64,000 nt of DNA from Paenibacillus lutrae (lineage in GTDB: Bacteria; Bacillota; Bacilli; Paenibacillales; NBRC-103111), in the NCBI RefSeq assembly GCF_009757775.1, contig NZ_RHLK01000016.1, positions 103,486-167,485 on the forward strand. Reading direction: 5' to 3'. The notes below the pieces were generated by a model, which saw only the letters and a list, made by a program, of their open reading frames with translations, did no database searches and was not told where the DNA came from. The position numbers and the translations under genes are program-made. Position 1 is the stretch's first letter, and each line of letters opens with the position of its first letter. Positions 1 through 9,055 of the stretch are shown in pieces.

Positions 1-26
1 GCCACCTGGCTTTGGAGAACCGGTGG

Positions 27-66
27 CTCAAAACAGAAACTTACTGCATTTTTGAGTTTTTTATTT
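27..66 (+). terminator. Rho-independent terminator (plus strand)
   Basis: An AT-rich inverted repeat (27-33 with 50-56) is followed directly by a run of six T. It probably ends a plus-strand gene lying left of the window. An adjoining repeat, gccacc at 1-6 with ggtggc at 22-27, may extend the structure. Confidence 0.5.
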
Positions 67-75
67 CTCCAAACA

Positions 76-152
76 AGACAAACTCCTGAGTTCCATTCGG
101 AACAAAGGAGTTTGTCTGCAATCTGAAGGAACCTACGTTAAGCCGTAGGTTC
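76..152. terminator. Two strong hairpins at the end of the exonuclease gene
   Basis: Positions 76-87 and 106-117 form a perfect 12-bp stem. Positions 128-137 and 143-152 form a second stem that contains the stop codon of the minus-strand exonuclease gene. Only short T tracts follow, so either or both may end transcription of that gene. Confidence 0.5.
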
Positions 153-803
153 CTTTTCTGCAAACAGGGCGAGCTTTTCAAACGGGGAATTCGTAAAGGT
201 TCCCGTCTTATAGACCACTTCGGTGGAATAGAGCGGAAGGTCGCTCATTTCGTTGGTTTCGAGCGTCAGCTGGTCATACAAGTGAACGAACAGTTTGGCT
301 GTGTTGATGGCATCGTCCAGAGCGCGGTGATGGGAGCCGTCAAACGGAATGTTCCAGTATTCCAGCGCCGTCTTCAGGCCGATCTGCTGCTGCTTATCCT
401 GCTGGACCAGGCCCGCCATCAGCTTCTGCAGGTTGTTGTGGTTGCGGATCCAGTCCGTCTTCGTCCCATGCATGCGGCAGTCGCTGCCGAGCTGAATGAG
501 ATCGTCCGGCCCCCAGGCGCACAAGTAATACTCGCCGCCGCCAATCCACTCCAGCAGCCGTTCCTGCACAAGCGGCCATGTCTCCGCCGACTGCAGCTCG
601 CTCTGTGTGATGCCGGTAAGTGCCCGGGTCGAAGCCGAAATAACGGGGGAGCGGTCGGGCTTGACGAATGACTGGAAGGTCCCTGTGACCGCCGGTTTGC
701 CGTCGACCAGCTCGATTTGAACGGCACCGATTTCGATAATCTCGGAGACCTGGATCTTTTTGCGTGTGACTGTCATTTCCAGATCGTACACGATAAATTT
801 CAT
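138..803 (-). CDS. 3'-5' exonuclease, DEDDh family (KapD-like)
   Basis: A 221-residue protein made of a single DEDDh exonuclease domain (DnaQ superfamily). The first acidic pair is seen in YDLEMT (residues 6-11), and the C-terminal motif in HHRALDDA supplies the general-base His and the last Asp. Such enzymes remove nucleotides from the 3' end of DNA or RNA using two metal ions. The length and lack of extra domains fit small stand-alone exonucleases such as B. subtilis KapD rather than a polymerase subunit. The substrate cannot be told from sequence. The stop codon lies inside a hairpin, which suggests that the gene ends its own transcript. Confidence 0.8.
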   Translation of the reverse strand: MKFIVYDLEMTVTRKKIQVSEIIEIGAVQIELVDGKPAVTGTFQSFVKPDRSPVISASTRALTGITQSELQSAETWPLVQERLLEWIGGGEYYLCAWGPDDLIQLGSDCRMHGTKTDWIRNHNNLQKLMAGLVQQDKQQQIGLKTALEYWNIPFDGSHHRALDDAINTAKLFVHLYDQLTLETNEMSDLPLYSTEVVYKTGTFTNSPFEKLALFAEKEPTA

Positions 804-903
804 GTTTCCACCTCTTATGTGTTAATACCTGCATGATAGCAAGGTTATCCGACTGCTATTTGCCAGCGAAAGTATGTTCCTCTGGAGAATCGGGGTGAAT
901 CTT

Positions 904-1653
904 CTACAGATCAACCCTCATCATATCTTGTGCCAGTGTCACGTTAAAGGTGCCGCTTTCTTTGTATTGTTCGATAACTTCTTCATAAGGCTCATCATCG
1001 GTCAGATGGATCGCGATGACTTGTCCGATCCGCTCTAACGGATAGTACTGGAAAATATTTTCCAGACTGGTGTGAATCGACATCGTACCGCGTGCCTCGG
1101 TAGCTTCATGGATCAGGACGTCCACCTGCTCTTGATCCCTGATCCACGGATTCGGCGCGGTGTCGCAAGAATATATGAGGATCTTGTCCTGCTGGCGGAT
1201 CTTCATCCCCGCTGTTGAACCGGAGTGCAGACTGGTAAAAGAAGTGACGCTCAGGTCCCCCTGCCGGAGCAGGAGAGTTTCCTCAGCGCAGTCGTAAGGG
1301 CGCACCTGGATTTCGAAACCAACCGGCCATTTCTCCGTGCCGTACGCATCAAGAATAGCTTGAAGCTGGTCCCGGTGGTCGTGCGGGCAGCAGATGATCA
1401 GCGGTTTCTTTCTTTGGCCGAGCCACATTCCCCATAACAGGGAAGGCAGCCCATAGATATGATCGATATGAAAATGAGTCAGAATGACTCCTTGGATTCG
1501 GTCAAGAGGTATCGAAGCCTGCTTAAGCTTCCCGAGCGGATTGCCTCCGGTGTCAATGAGCCAATCCCCGAGTTCATGCTGAAGAAGCAGGTAGGTATTG
1601 TCTCTTTCCCTGCTTCCCGTTGCGCTGGCACTGCCCATAATGAGTACATTCAT
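904..1653 (-). CDS. Metallo-beta-lactamase-fold hydrolase (RNase Z-like)
   Basis: A 249-residue cytoplasmic protein with the signature metal-binding motif THFHIDH near residues 59-65, preceded by the IDTGG strand typical of the fold. Later candidate ligands are the His in the SLHSG segment, the Asp in YSCDTAPN and the His in IAIHLTDDE. The overall order matches RNase Z/arylsulfatase-like members of the superfamily, which cleave phosphodiester or sulfate esters with two zinc ions. It is shorter than true RNase Z and I cannot see the exosite arm, so tRNA processing is not claimed. It is followed on the same strand by the exonuclease gene, 100 bp away. Confidence 0.75.
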   Translation of the reverse strand: MNVLIMGSASATGSRERDNTYLLLQHELGDWLIDTGGNPLGKLKQASIPLDRIQGVILTHFHIDHIYGLPSLLWGMWLGQRKKPLIICCPHDHRDQLQAILDAYGTEKWPVGFEIQVRPYDCAEETLLLRQGDLSVTSFTSLHSGSTAGMKIRQQDKILIYSCDTAPNPWIRDQEQVDVLIHEATEARGTMSIHTSLENIFQYYPLERIGQVIAIHLTDDEPYEEVIEQYKESGTFNVTLAQDMMRVDL

Positions 1654-1948
1654 GGTGCGTCCCTCCGATTCGTTTGTAGAAAAGCTAATCTGGCAGCAGG
1701 CCTAACCCCGCTTCGGGCGGATAGTAAGGTCCTTTTGTCCTAATTAATTTAACTGTAGCGGCAATTCCTCCAATGTGCAAGACAAATCCTGTTCCCAGAA
1801 AAGGGCAGTGCCCTTACGCACGACTTGCTGGAGAGTTCTCGGGGAAGAGGAGCCCATCGAGAAGGAGATCAACTCCTTTTTGTCGAAAAAGTGCAAAAAA
1901 GATCCGGGTCTTAAGGCCCGCCGCACAGCAGGAAGAAGGAAGATCGGT

Positions 1949-2389
1949 ATGAAAATTCTAGATAAGGTTAAAAAGGGCTATAACAGCCTGACCGGCAAAA
2001 CCGTAGAAGAAAAAATCGTGGAGTTTGGTGAAGTATACGGTGAGATTCTGATCGGGGTGGACCGGGAGATCGACACGCTGCGGGGACAAATGAAGCAGAC
2101 TCGCGATACGACGGACATCAGGCTAACCGGGCTCGGCAGCCGTATAGATGACGCGCAGCAGACCCTGGCCGCTCATTCGCATCAATTGAATGGTATCCAA
2201 GATCGGATGGCGAGTTTAGAGAAGCGGGCGGCGGAGCTGGAACAGACCTTGTCCGGCTTGACCAAGGCCATGACGGAACAGACGAATGCGCGCCGGATGC
2301 AGCACAGTAAGCTGATTTTGTATGCCGTCCTTATTTCGGCATGTATATCCGTTGCGGCGGCAGGTGGAATGATATGGATGATGAACTGA
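1949..2389 (+). CDS. Coiled-coil protein with C-terminal membrane anchor
   Basis: A 146-residue protein that I do not recognise. The ATG at 1949 follows ggaagaagga, a good ribosome site; the frame is open further upstream, but that part reads as non-coding. Residues about 25-115 are charged and heptad-like (long coiled coil), and the last 25 residues form one hydrophobic helix, so the protein is probably tail-anchored with the coil in the cytoplasm. Its end overlaps the start of the next gene by 16 bp, indicating translational coupling and a joint function. Confidence 0.6.
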   Translation: MKILDKVKKGYNSLTGKTVEEKIVEFGEVYGEILIGVDREIDTLRGQMKQTRDTTDIRLTGLGSRIDDAQQTLAAHSHQLNGIQDRMASLEKRAAELEQTLSGLTKAMTEQTNARRMQHSKLILYAVLISACISVAAAGGMIWMMN

Positions 2390-3354
2390 TCAAGTTATCC
2401 TCCTACTATGGAGCTAAGATCCGGGTAGAGGGACATCAGGGCAGGAAGACCGTACAGGATTTATATAAAAAGCACCTAGCAGGACGCGAGAAGGCCCTGC
2501 TCGACAGTGCGGCACTGGCAGCCGGGTTATCTTCGATTTTCTATGGAGATCGTCTGGACGAATCTCTCATCACCCCGCAAATGGAAGAAGCTTTCGGGTT
2601 GGCTTTCCCGGCCATGAGCCTGGATGAAGCGGCCGGGATGGGGGCGGAGCAGCTCGCGGGACTCGTGAGCGCCTGGAAGGGCAAATATTTTGAAGTATTG
2701 GTGAGGGACAAGCTCAACGAAGGCGAATATGTAGGGGATATCCACCTGGAGCCGGGGCAGACGGCAGAGCTTGCGGAATCCGCTGTGCAGCCCGGCTGGG
2801 ACCTTGTCATTACGGATGACAGCGGGGCGGTTGTGGAGGAACTCTCCCTGAAAGCGACGGAGTCGATTGGCTATGTAAAGGAGGCGCTTGAGCGCTATCC
2901 GGATATTGAGGTGCTCGTGACCGATGATGTGCTGGCAGACGTGGACGGCACGGCCGATAGGATCCTCGGAAGCGGCATATACAACGGAGATATCGAGCAG
3001 GCCGTTAAAGCGCCGATGGCTTCCCTGTTCGACTCGGCCAGTCGGGATATTCTGGAAGCGGTGCTTCCGGGGCTTCCCTTCGTGCTGATCGCCTTCGGCG
3101 AGGGCAGACATCTCATCACGGGTAAGCGCAGCTTCCAGCCAGTCCTCCCGGCGATTCTTACACGCTCGGCCAAGACCGGCACGGCCATGGGGGCCGGTTT
3201 CCTGACCAGCCTGATTCTGCCGGACGTATTCGGCATTATTGCGGGTGCGGGCGTACGCATGGCGTTCAGCCGTGCGGAGAGAGCCGGCAGCGCAATTGTT
3301 TTTGTCGATGAGAAAACTGAACTGATTCTACCGATGGCGGGTAAGTACGCTTAG
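2374..3354 (+). CDS. Unrecognised protein with nuclease-like patch and Gly-rich hydrophobic C-terminus
   Basis: A 326-residue protein of unknown function. The ATG at 2374 lies inside the end of the preceding gene and follows aggtgg. The middle contains GWDLVITDD and, about ten residues later, EELSLKA. This spacing resembles the D...ExK core of PD-(D/E)XK nuclease-like folds, but the match is weak. The C-terminal third is hydrophobic and glycine-rich (FLTSLILPDVFGIIAGAG), consistent with a membrane-inserting glycine-zipper segment. With its coiled-coil, tail-anchored partner it forms a two-gene unit. A nuclease, effector or membrane role are all possible. Confidence 0.5.
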   Translation: MDDELIKLSSYYGAKIRVEGHQGRKTVQDLYKKHLAGREKALLDSAALAAGLSSIFYGDRLDESLITPQMEEAFGLAFPAMSLDEAAGMGAEQLAGLVSAWKGKYFEVLVRDKLNEGEYVGDIHLEPGQTAELAESAVQPGWDLVITDDSGAVVEELSLKATESIGYVKEALERYPDIEVLVTDDVLADVDGTADRILGSGIYNGDIEQAVKAPMASLFDSASRDILEAVLPGLPFVLIAFGEGRHLITGKRSFQPVLPAILTRSAKTGTAMGAGFLTSLILPDVFGIIAGAGVRMAFSRAERAGSAIVFVDEKTELILPMAGKYA

Positions 3355-3533
3355 CAAGGCCAACAGGCGGTCTTGACCCGAGAAGGCACGTCTGGACAAA
3401 ATCCTGCTTAACCTTGAGATTTGGGCGATCATCACAGCGATGGGGACGGGGATTAGGAGAATATTAGAAGAATGAATGTCTGGTGAACGCGGAGTTATAT
3501 TAATTTGGTGTGGAGAGGTGTGAGGCGTTTCTT

Positions 3534-5732
3534 ATGCTTAGATCATTATCTGCTATTTCGGCCTACCGTCATGGAGATGAATCTGTACCGGTAAAAGATA
3601 CTCCGTGGCTCGGTTATCTTGTCTCTGCGGAGGAACGGGTGGTGAATTTGGAGCGGATTCAATCGCTTCAGGAACTGGCAGATGCGAATCCGGTGCTGGA
3701 TTATGTAGAGCGGACGCTGGAAGTGCTGGACGGACTGAAGCTGTCTTTCTGGGTGCGCGAGATTCTGGAGGAAGTGCTGGTCTGGTCGGAAACGGCCAAA
3801 GGCGGAACTCTGCGCCAGCGGCTGCAGTGGCAGAAAGCCGGAATTAACCTGTTCGTCCATAACATCGGCTCTGCCCAGCTCTATGATAGGTTTGCACACC
3901 CAGAGGGTATGGATCAACGAGCAGGTACAACTACAGCAGCCTCAGCCCCGGGCCCGGTTCCGGGCAGAACTTCGGTCATTCGCACGCTAATCGAAACTCA
4001 TGGCCTGATTGGCCAGTACATCCGGGGAGAGGTCCCGTTCCAGGGCAACCTTCCTCTGGTTCAGCTAGTTCATCAAGGGCTGCTTGCTCCGGTAGAGCTG
4101 GCCAGCCTGCTGATGCCGCTGAACCAGTGCATCATCACAGCCGTTTCACCGCAGCTGTGGGAAGAAGTCCGCTCCGAGGTCGAGGATCTGATCGGATACC
4201 TCGCAGACGGAGCCGGTCCGGGCAGGCTGACACTGGAGGACCGGCTGCGCCGGCTGAGGGCAGGCTCTATCCGAAGGGGGGAGAACTTCGATGCCGGGTA
4301 CAGGCAGGTGCTGCAGTCCGTGAGCACAGCGGCAGCCGCAGAGGCGCGGGCCGACGGGTCTGCGCCTTCTGAGCCTCATAGCCGCGATCTGGAGGCGCTG
4401 CTTCGCCCGCTGGAGGAATCCACGCTCTGGTATGTGGAGTCTGCTCTTCAAGATTTCACTCTGGAAGAGGTCGTGAAGGTGCTGCTGCTCGCTGTGCAGG
4501 AAGAACCTTCCGGGCAGACAAGGGGCGTCAATCATATCAGCTTCGAACGCCTGATGAATGCGATGTATTACGATTACCGGGGCGTGAAGAAGATCAATGT
4601 CTACAAAAAACGGATCATCGAGAAGTATCTTCGTGAGCTGTCTTTTGAAGATATTGTGACGGGCAGTATCAGAAGGTCTAACCAGCATCTGGCGCACCGG
4701 GTGGAGCGGAGCGGCAGTCTGCCGGATACGGTGTTCTTCACGTTCGAGTTCTCGGCAGCAGCGGAGAAGCTGATTGATTTCTGCGTGGAAGCGGAGAAAT
4801 CTCCTTTATATGAGAAAGCGGTACTTCTCTTGTTCGATCTTTTCGAGCTGCGGCGGGATGCGTACGACCGTTTTCATAACGAGGAAGGCTATTTGGCGGA
4901 CATGAACGCGACTGCGGATTATAAAAGCATTATGCTGGACTATATCACGGGGGAACACGTGATTGATATCGGGCCCGGAGGAGGCGTTATGCTGGATTTG
5001 ATCGAGCGGAACTTGCCGGATACCAAGCCCGTCGGGATCGATATCTCCGCGAATGTGATCGAAGCGCTCCAGCGTAAGAAGCAGCTTGAGAACCACCGCT
5101 GGGAGGTGCTTAGAGGCGATGCGCTGAACCTCAAGGATTACGTGGAGCCGGGGAGCATCGGCACTGTGATTTTCTCCTCGATTCTGCATGAGCTGTATTC
5201 GTATATCGAGTGGAATGGCAGCAAATTCAACCGGGATACGGTCGGTGCCGCTCTCCTAAGCGCCTTCGATGTGCTCGCACCCGGCGGACGAATTATTATC
5301 CGCGACGGCATTATGACCGAGCCGGCCGGCCTTATGCGCCGTATCCGTTTCCTGGCCGAGGAAGACGGGCAGTGGCTGCGCCGCTATGCCAAGGATTTTG
5401 CAGGGCGTCCGATCCGCTATGAGCTGACAAGTGATGGTGAAGCGATCATGCCGGTTAACGATGCGATGGAATTTCTGTACACCTATACATGGGGGGAAGA
5501 AGCTTACGTGCATGAAGTGCAGGAGCAGTTCGGATACTTCACCCCATCCGAGTACGAAGCGTTTATACGGCAGACGCTGGGGGAGGAAGCGCAGATTATC
5601 GAGAGCCGGCATTTCCTGCAGGAAGGCTATACGGAGGCATTGGCCGGTAAAATCGTCTTTACCGATGAACAAGGGAGCGAAGTTCCTCTGCCGGACAGCA
5701 CATGCTTGATTGTGATTGAGAAAAAAAGATAG
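3534..5732 (+). CDS. Large protein with C-terminal SAM-dependent methyltransferase domain
   Basis: The protein is about 732 residues from the ATG at 3534, which has gagg eight bases upstream; a GTG at 3510 is an alternative. The first roughly 440 residues are helical and unrecognised. From about residue 475 a class I methyltransferase domain is clear: motif I VIDIGPGGG, the acidic post-I strand VGIDIS and a motif IV-like segment FSSILHELYSY. It should transfer a methyl group from S-adenosylmethionine, but the acceptor is not evident. The unusual architecture is a large conserved-looking N-terminal domain with the enzyme at the end. The gene appears monocistronic and ends before strong hairpins. 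Confidence 0.65.
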   Translation: MLRSLSAISAYRHGDESVPVKDTPWLGYLVSAEERVVNLERIQSLQELADANPVLDYVERTLEVLDGLKLSFWVREILEEVLVWSETAKGGTLRQRLQWQKAGINLFVHNIGSAQLYDRFAHPEGMDQRAGTTTAASAPGPVPGRTSVIRTLIETHGLIGQYIRGEVPFQGNLPLVQLVHQGLLAPVELASLLMPLNQCIITAVSPQLWEEVRSEVEDLIGYLADGAGPGRLTLEDRLRRLRAGSIRRGENFDAGYRQVLQSVSTAAAAEARADGSAPSEPHSRDLEALLRPLEESTLWYVESALQDFTLEEVVKVLLLAVQEEPSGQTRGVNHISFERLMNAMYYDYRGVKKINVYKKRIIEKYLRELSFEDIVTGSIRRSNQHLAHRVERSGSLPDTVFFTFEFSAAAEKLIDFCVEAEKSPLYEKAVLLLFDLFELRRDAYDRFHNEEGYLADMNATADYKSIMLDYITGEHVIDIGPGGGVMLDLIERNLPDTKPVGIDISANVIEALQRKKQLENHRWEVLRGDALNLKDYVEPGSIGTVIFSSILHELYSYIEWNGSKFNRDTVGAALLSAFDVLAPGGRIIIRDGIMTEPAGLMRRIRFLAEEDGQWLRRYAKDFAGRPIRYELTSDGEAIMPVNDAMEFLYTYTWGEEAYVHEVQEQFGYFTPSEYEAFIRQTLGEEAQIIESRHFLQEGYTEALAGKIVFTDEQGSEVPLPDSTCLIVIEKKR

Positions 5733-5790
5733 CAGCCGCAAACGGGCTGCTGCTTCTGGCGCCCCACAATCTTAACATTACTAAATAATC

Positions 5791-5826
5791 GGCTTCAGCT
5801 GGCAGGATCAGCTGGGGCTTTTTTTA
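5791..5826 (+). terminator. Rho-independent terminator
   Basis: The segment gcttcagct pairs with agctggggc (some G-T pairs) and is followed by seven T. It lies 60 bp after the methyltransferase gene. A second hairpin directly after that stop codon (agcagcc with gggctgct) has no T-run. Confidence 0.6.
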
Positions 5827-5992
5827 TGTGCAGGTAAAGTTGTAGGGATGATGTTAAGTGGAATAATTGTGAAAATAAGACAAATTCTATCAAAGTTTCG
5901 TCTAATAGATGGAGGTACAGGAGAAAGTCATTTTGAGATGTCAGGTGAAAAAAACTTTATAGAGAGGATGTTGTCTTATATCTTATTCCGTC

Positions 5993-6784
5993 ATGAAAGA
6001 GATCCGCAGTGCCTTAACGTTCAAGCGCGTCGTGATCTCGCTTATTATTATGCTGTGGCCGTTCGTTTACTTTATGATTCAGCGCAATAATTACTCCTTC
6101 AGAGACCGATTAGATGTGTTTACTTTTATGCTGGAGGGCATGCTGCCGCTTGCTTTTGTAATTTTAGCCGCCCTTGTTTATTTAGGTATATTTTCGGGTG
6201 AAATCAAAAACCGGTTTATTGTGTATACGCGCCTGCGGATTCCCCTCCGGAGATTGCTGCGGATTAAGTTTGCTGCTAATTTTCTGCTTACTTGGGGGAC
6301 TTTTTTTGTGTTTACGTTTGGTTACTTCCTCTTTTCATTCTACATCTCGTCTTTGTTAGGATTGGTTGAATATCATCCTGAGTTCTATAAGTTAAATGAA
6401 GTTACAGTTATTCAAGAATCGTATACCCGGCATACGTTCACACAATTACTGCAATATGGCTCTCTGACCTACGGTTTCCTTTATTCGGGATGGGTAGCTT
6501 TGAATGCAGCTGTCTTTGCTTCACTTGGTTTTTTTATGGTGTTAATCATGCGAAATCAATTTGCAGCGATATCGTTCCCGTTTCTTCTCTATATTCTTGG
6601 AAGCTTCATCACGAGTTCGGCTGATATGAAGGCATTCCGTTTTCCCGACGCAATCTTCCCCTTTAGTTCGGTACAGATGCCCATTTGGACTGCTTTTGTG
6701 CCTCTGGCATTTCTTACCTTCCTCTGCACTGCATTGTACGTCCATGCGACTAAGAACTTGGAACGCAATGACAATCTGGCATGA
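5993..6784 (+). CDS. ABC transporter permease subunit, ABC-2 type
   Basis: A 263-residue integral membrane protein with about six hydrophobic helices, each rich in Phe, Leu and Ile. Basic residues at the N-terminus (MKEIRSALTFKRVV) precede the first helix. It resembles ABC-2-type permeases of bacitracin- or lantibiotic-type exporters only in general layout. The ATG has a weak ribosome site. The stop overlaps the start of the next membrane gene (ATGA), and an ABC ATPase follows, so the three form one transporter. The substrate is unknown. Confidence 0.65.
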   Translation: MKEIRSALTFKRVVISLIIMLWPFVYFMIQRNNYSFRDRLDVFTFMLEGMLPLAFVILAALVYLGIFSGEIKNRFIVYTRLRIPLRRLLRIKFAANFLLTWGTFFVFTFGYFLFSFYISSLLGLVEYHPEFYKLNEVTVIQESYTRHTFTQLLQYGSLTYGFLYSGWVALNAAVFASLGFFMVLIMRNQFAAISFPFLLYILGSFITSSADMKAFRFPDAIFPFSSVQMPIWTAFVPLAFLTFLCTALYVHATKNLERNDNLA

Positions 6785-8298
6785 GATATTGGAGAGAGAT
6801 GCGGCACGAGTTCCTAACATGGAAATGGATGTTCATGGTTCTTGTTTTTGTCCTCTTTGGATGGAGTACCCGGACGAAGGTAACGGCATATGCGAATCAG
6901 CAGGAGCTTCCATTCAATCAATGGGATATCGTTTTTACGAGTTTGAACAGTCCTTTTTTTATTTTGTATCTGCTCCTCCCTTTCTGGTTGTTTTTATCCG
7001 GTCAGCTGCTAATCAAAGAGTGGGAATATACGCTTCTTATCCGGCTTAAAAGTTTTCCGAAGTGGATGCTCTATACGATCGTCAAAATCTGTCCGTTTCT
7101 ATTGCTCCTTCAATTTCTGTGGATAATCGAAAGCTTCATAGTCACTGCAGGTCTTCCGCAGGAAAGTCATTGGAGTATCTGGGGATCTACGGAAGGACCT
7201 ATGAATGTCTTTCTCTTCTCCTTACAGAAGACGGGTTTTTCTCCCTGGCTGATTTTATTGATCCAGACGGCTTTAATCAGTCTGTTTCTGATTGCGATTC
7301 ATGTGCTTGCTGCCTCGGTTTACGTTTTGTTCCCGAAGCCGGGTGTGATGGCCGGAACGAGCGTGTTTCTTTTTATCGGGGCTGTCCTATCGTTTAAAGT
7401 TGTGCCGGCCTCGTACCATTATGCGAAAGTAACCAACTATAGCATACTTTCTTATTCTTACGATTCTTTTAATTCCGTAGTACCGCCATTTCTCGTTCTG
7501 TCTTTCTTCCTCTTTCTCTGCTTTGCTTTTATTGCTGTACGGAGTTGGGCAAAGATGCGGAGAGTATTCACTTTTCTGGCTGATTATTACCGTATCCCTG
7601 TTTACATCGCCATTTGCGTATTGGGAATTGCCGCACCATTCACGCATCCGGGGGTGAAGGTTACGACGGTCTGGGAGAACCTCTATTTATTGTTCTATGG
7701 AGTTTCTGAAGAAGGATTTTCCCTCTATGTCTATTTATTTTATTGTGTGGTCTTTATAGGATTTGTTTATTTATTTCAGCTGCATTTGAGTGAACTACTG
7801 AATGGCCGTATTTATTACTTGCTGATCCGTTATAAGTCCCTCAACCGCTGGTTTGGGCAACTGATGAAGAAGACCGTACTGAGTATACTTGGACTTTTGC
7901 TTCTGCTCGCTGGCGCCACAATCGTATTCGGTCTCCTGCAAGGGCTTAATATGAAATGGGATGGGGGAGAGGCTGACTCTGCTTTACTTCCCTATTACTT
8001 GTATCATTTCTTTATCAACGGGCTGCTCCAGATGCTGAACTACATTCTGATTCTTTTTATTGTAAGCTGGATCTGGCAGGAAGCCGCTTACAGCCTCGGC
8101 GCAATAGGTGTCCTGATCGTGATGGGGTTGCCTTTCATCAATCCTGATCAATGGCTTCCGTTTGCACTAAACAGCATGGGCTATGTCACACAGGGCAGCC
8201 ATGAAATCTTCCGGATTACGATTGTATTGGTGACTTATCTTCTTTTAGAGATGGGTTTGATTATTTATTTGTTCAGGAAAAGAAAAATTTCATTGTAA
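6781..8298 (+). CDS. Large ABC transporter membrane subunit
   Basis: A 505-residue membrane protein with about twelve predicted hydrophobic segments in two similar halves (near residues 15-260 and 270-505). It looks like a duplicated ABC-2 permease. The ATG overlaps the stop of the preceding permease gene, and the ATPase gene begins 16 bp downstream. I do not recognise the family by name. Position and topology suggest the second transmembrane partner of the ABC ATPase. An unequal pair of permeases (six and about twelve helices) is uncommon. Confidence 0.6.
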   Translation: MRYWREMRHEFLTWKWMFMVLVFVLFGWSTRTKVTAYANQQELPFNQWDIVFTSLNSPFFILYLLLPFWLFLSGQLLIKEWEYTLLIRLKSFPKWMLYTIVKICPFLLLLQFLWIIESFIVTAGLPQESHWSIWGSTEGPMNVFLFSLQKTGFSPWLILLIQTALISLFLIAIHVLAASVYVLFPKPGVMAGTSVFLFIGAVLSFKVVPASYHYAKVTNYSILSYSYDSFNSVVPPFLVLSFFLFLCFAFIAVRSWAKMRRVFTFLADYYRIPVYIAICVLGIAAPFTHPGVKVTTVWENLYLLFYGVSEEGFSLYVYLFYCVVFIGFVYLFQLHLSELLNGRIYYLLIRYKSLNRWFGQLMKKTVLSILGLLLLLAGATIVFGLLQGLNMKWDGGEADSALLPYYLYHFFINGLLQMLNYILILFIVSWIWQEAAYSLGAIGVLIVMGLPFINPDQWLPFALNSMGYVTQGSHEIFRITIVLVTYLLLEMGLIIYLFRKRKISL

Positions 8299-8314
8299 CA
8301 AAGGAGCGGGAGAT

Positions 8315-8953
8315 ATGACGGTGATTAACCTGGATAATGTGAGTAAATCCTATAAAGGGATTCAACTATTCGAACATGCGACAGCTGCGTTTGACCAAGG
8401 TAAGATTCACGGAATTGTCGGACATAACGGTTCCGGCAAATCTGTCTTGTTTAAAATGATCTGCGGATTTATACATCCCGATGCAGGGCAGATTACGATT
8501 GATCCGGTTTACCGTGATAAAAGATCTCATTTTCCGGTTAATTTCGGAATTATTATCGACCGTCCCGGCTATATCGGGGGCATTACGGGTTATGAGAATT
8601 TGAAGCGACTCGCGGATATCCAAGGTCGCATTACGCCCCAGGAGATCAGACAAGCGATGACGCAAGTAGATCTTAATCCTAATGCAGAGCAGAAAGTGAA
8701 GAATTACTCGCTGGGAATGAAGCAAAAGCTTGCGCTTGCCCAGGCTATTATGGAAAAGCAGGAGGTTCTGATCCTGGACGAGCCTTTCAATGCCTTGGAC
8801 GCGGATAGTGTCCATTCCGTACGTGAACTGCTTTTAGCGTTTAAGAAAGAGGGAAAGACGATTCTCTTAACGAGTCACAATCAAGAAGATATTGATCTGC
8901 TGTGTGATCAGGTGTTCCGGATTCATCGTTATGCCTTGGAAAGAGTGGTATAG
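8315..8953 (+). CDS. ABC transporter ATP-binding protein
   Basis: A 212-residue nucleotide-binding subunit. Walker A is GHNGSGKS (about residues 36-43), the signature is YSLGMKQK, Walker B is VLILDEPF, and the H-loop is seen in LLTSHN. It is short and has no C-terminal extension. It drives the two membrane proteins encoded just upstream. The ribosome site aaggagcggg lies before the ATG. No sensor kinase or regulator gene is beside it, so export of a peptide or lipid is only a guess. Confidence 0.9.
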   Translation: MTVINLDNVSKSYKGIQLFEHATAAFDQGKIHGIVGHNGSGKSVLFKMICGFIHPDAGQITIDPVYRDKRSHFPVNFGIIIDRPGYIGGITGYENLKRLADIQGRITPQEIRQAMTQVDLNPNAEQKVKNYSLGMKQKLALAQAIMEKQEVLILDEPFNALDADSVHSVRELLLAFKKEGKTILLTSHNQEDIDLLCDQVFRIHRYALERVV

Positions 8954-8980
8954 CACTGAAATGAAGCAGAAAAGTAGAAG

Positions 8981-9009
8981 TTGACGTTCCTAATTTAATG
9001 TGTCATATT
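8981..9009 (+). promoter_or_regulatory. Candidate sigma-A promoter of nrtR
   Basis: TTGACG at 8981-8986 and CATATT at 9004-9009 are separated by 17 bp. The palindrome described at 9009-9019 directly abuts the -10 element, a position where a bound repressor would block transcription. Confidence 0.5.
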
Positions 9010-9023
9010 GATATTATCATAAT
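9005..9023. promoter_or_regulatory. Candidate NrtR operator upstream of nrtR
   Basis: TGATATTATCA (9009-9019) is a perfect palindrome around its centre base, with extra outer symmetry (AT at 9005-9006, AT at 9022-9023). Nearly the same sequence, ttgatattattat at 10061-10073, lies before pnuC. The repetition at two starts in an NAD-salvage locus headed by an NrtR-type regulator supports operator function. Binding is inferred. Confidence 0.5.
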
Positions 9024-9055
9024 GAATATATGAATTTGGAAAGGCAGGTGCAGCT

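Noticed and set aside
5848-6090. Open frame of 80 codons before the ABC permease gene
   Set aside because: No clear ribosome site, no family resemblance, and it overlaps the permease start in another frame.
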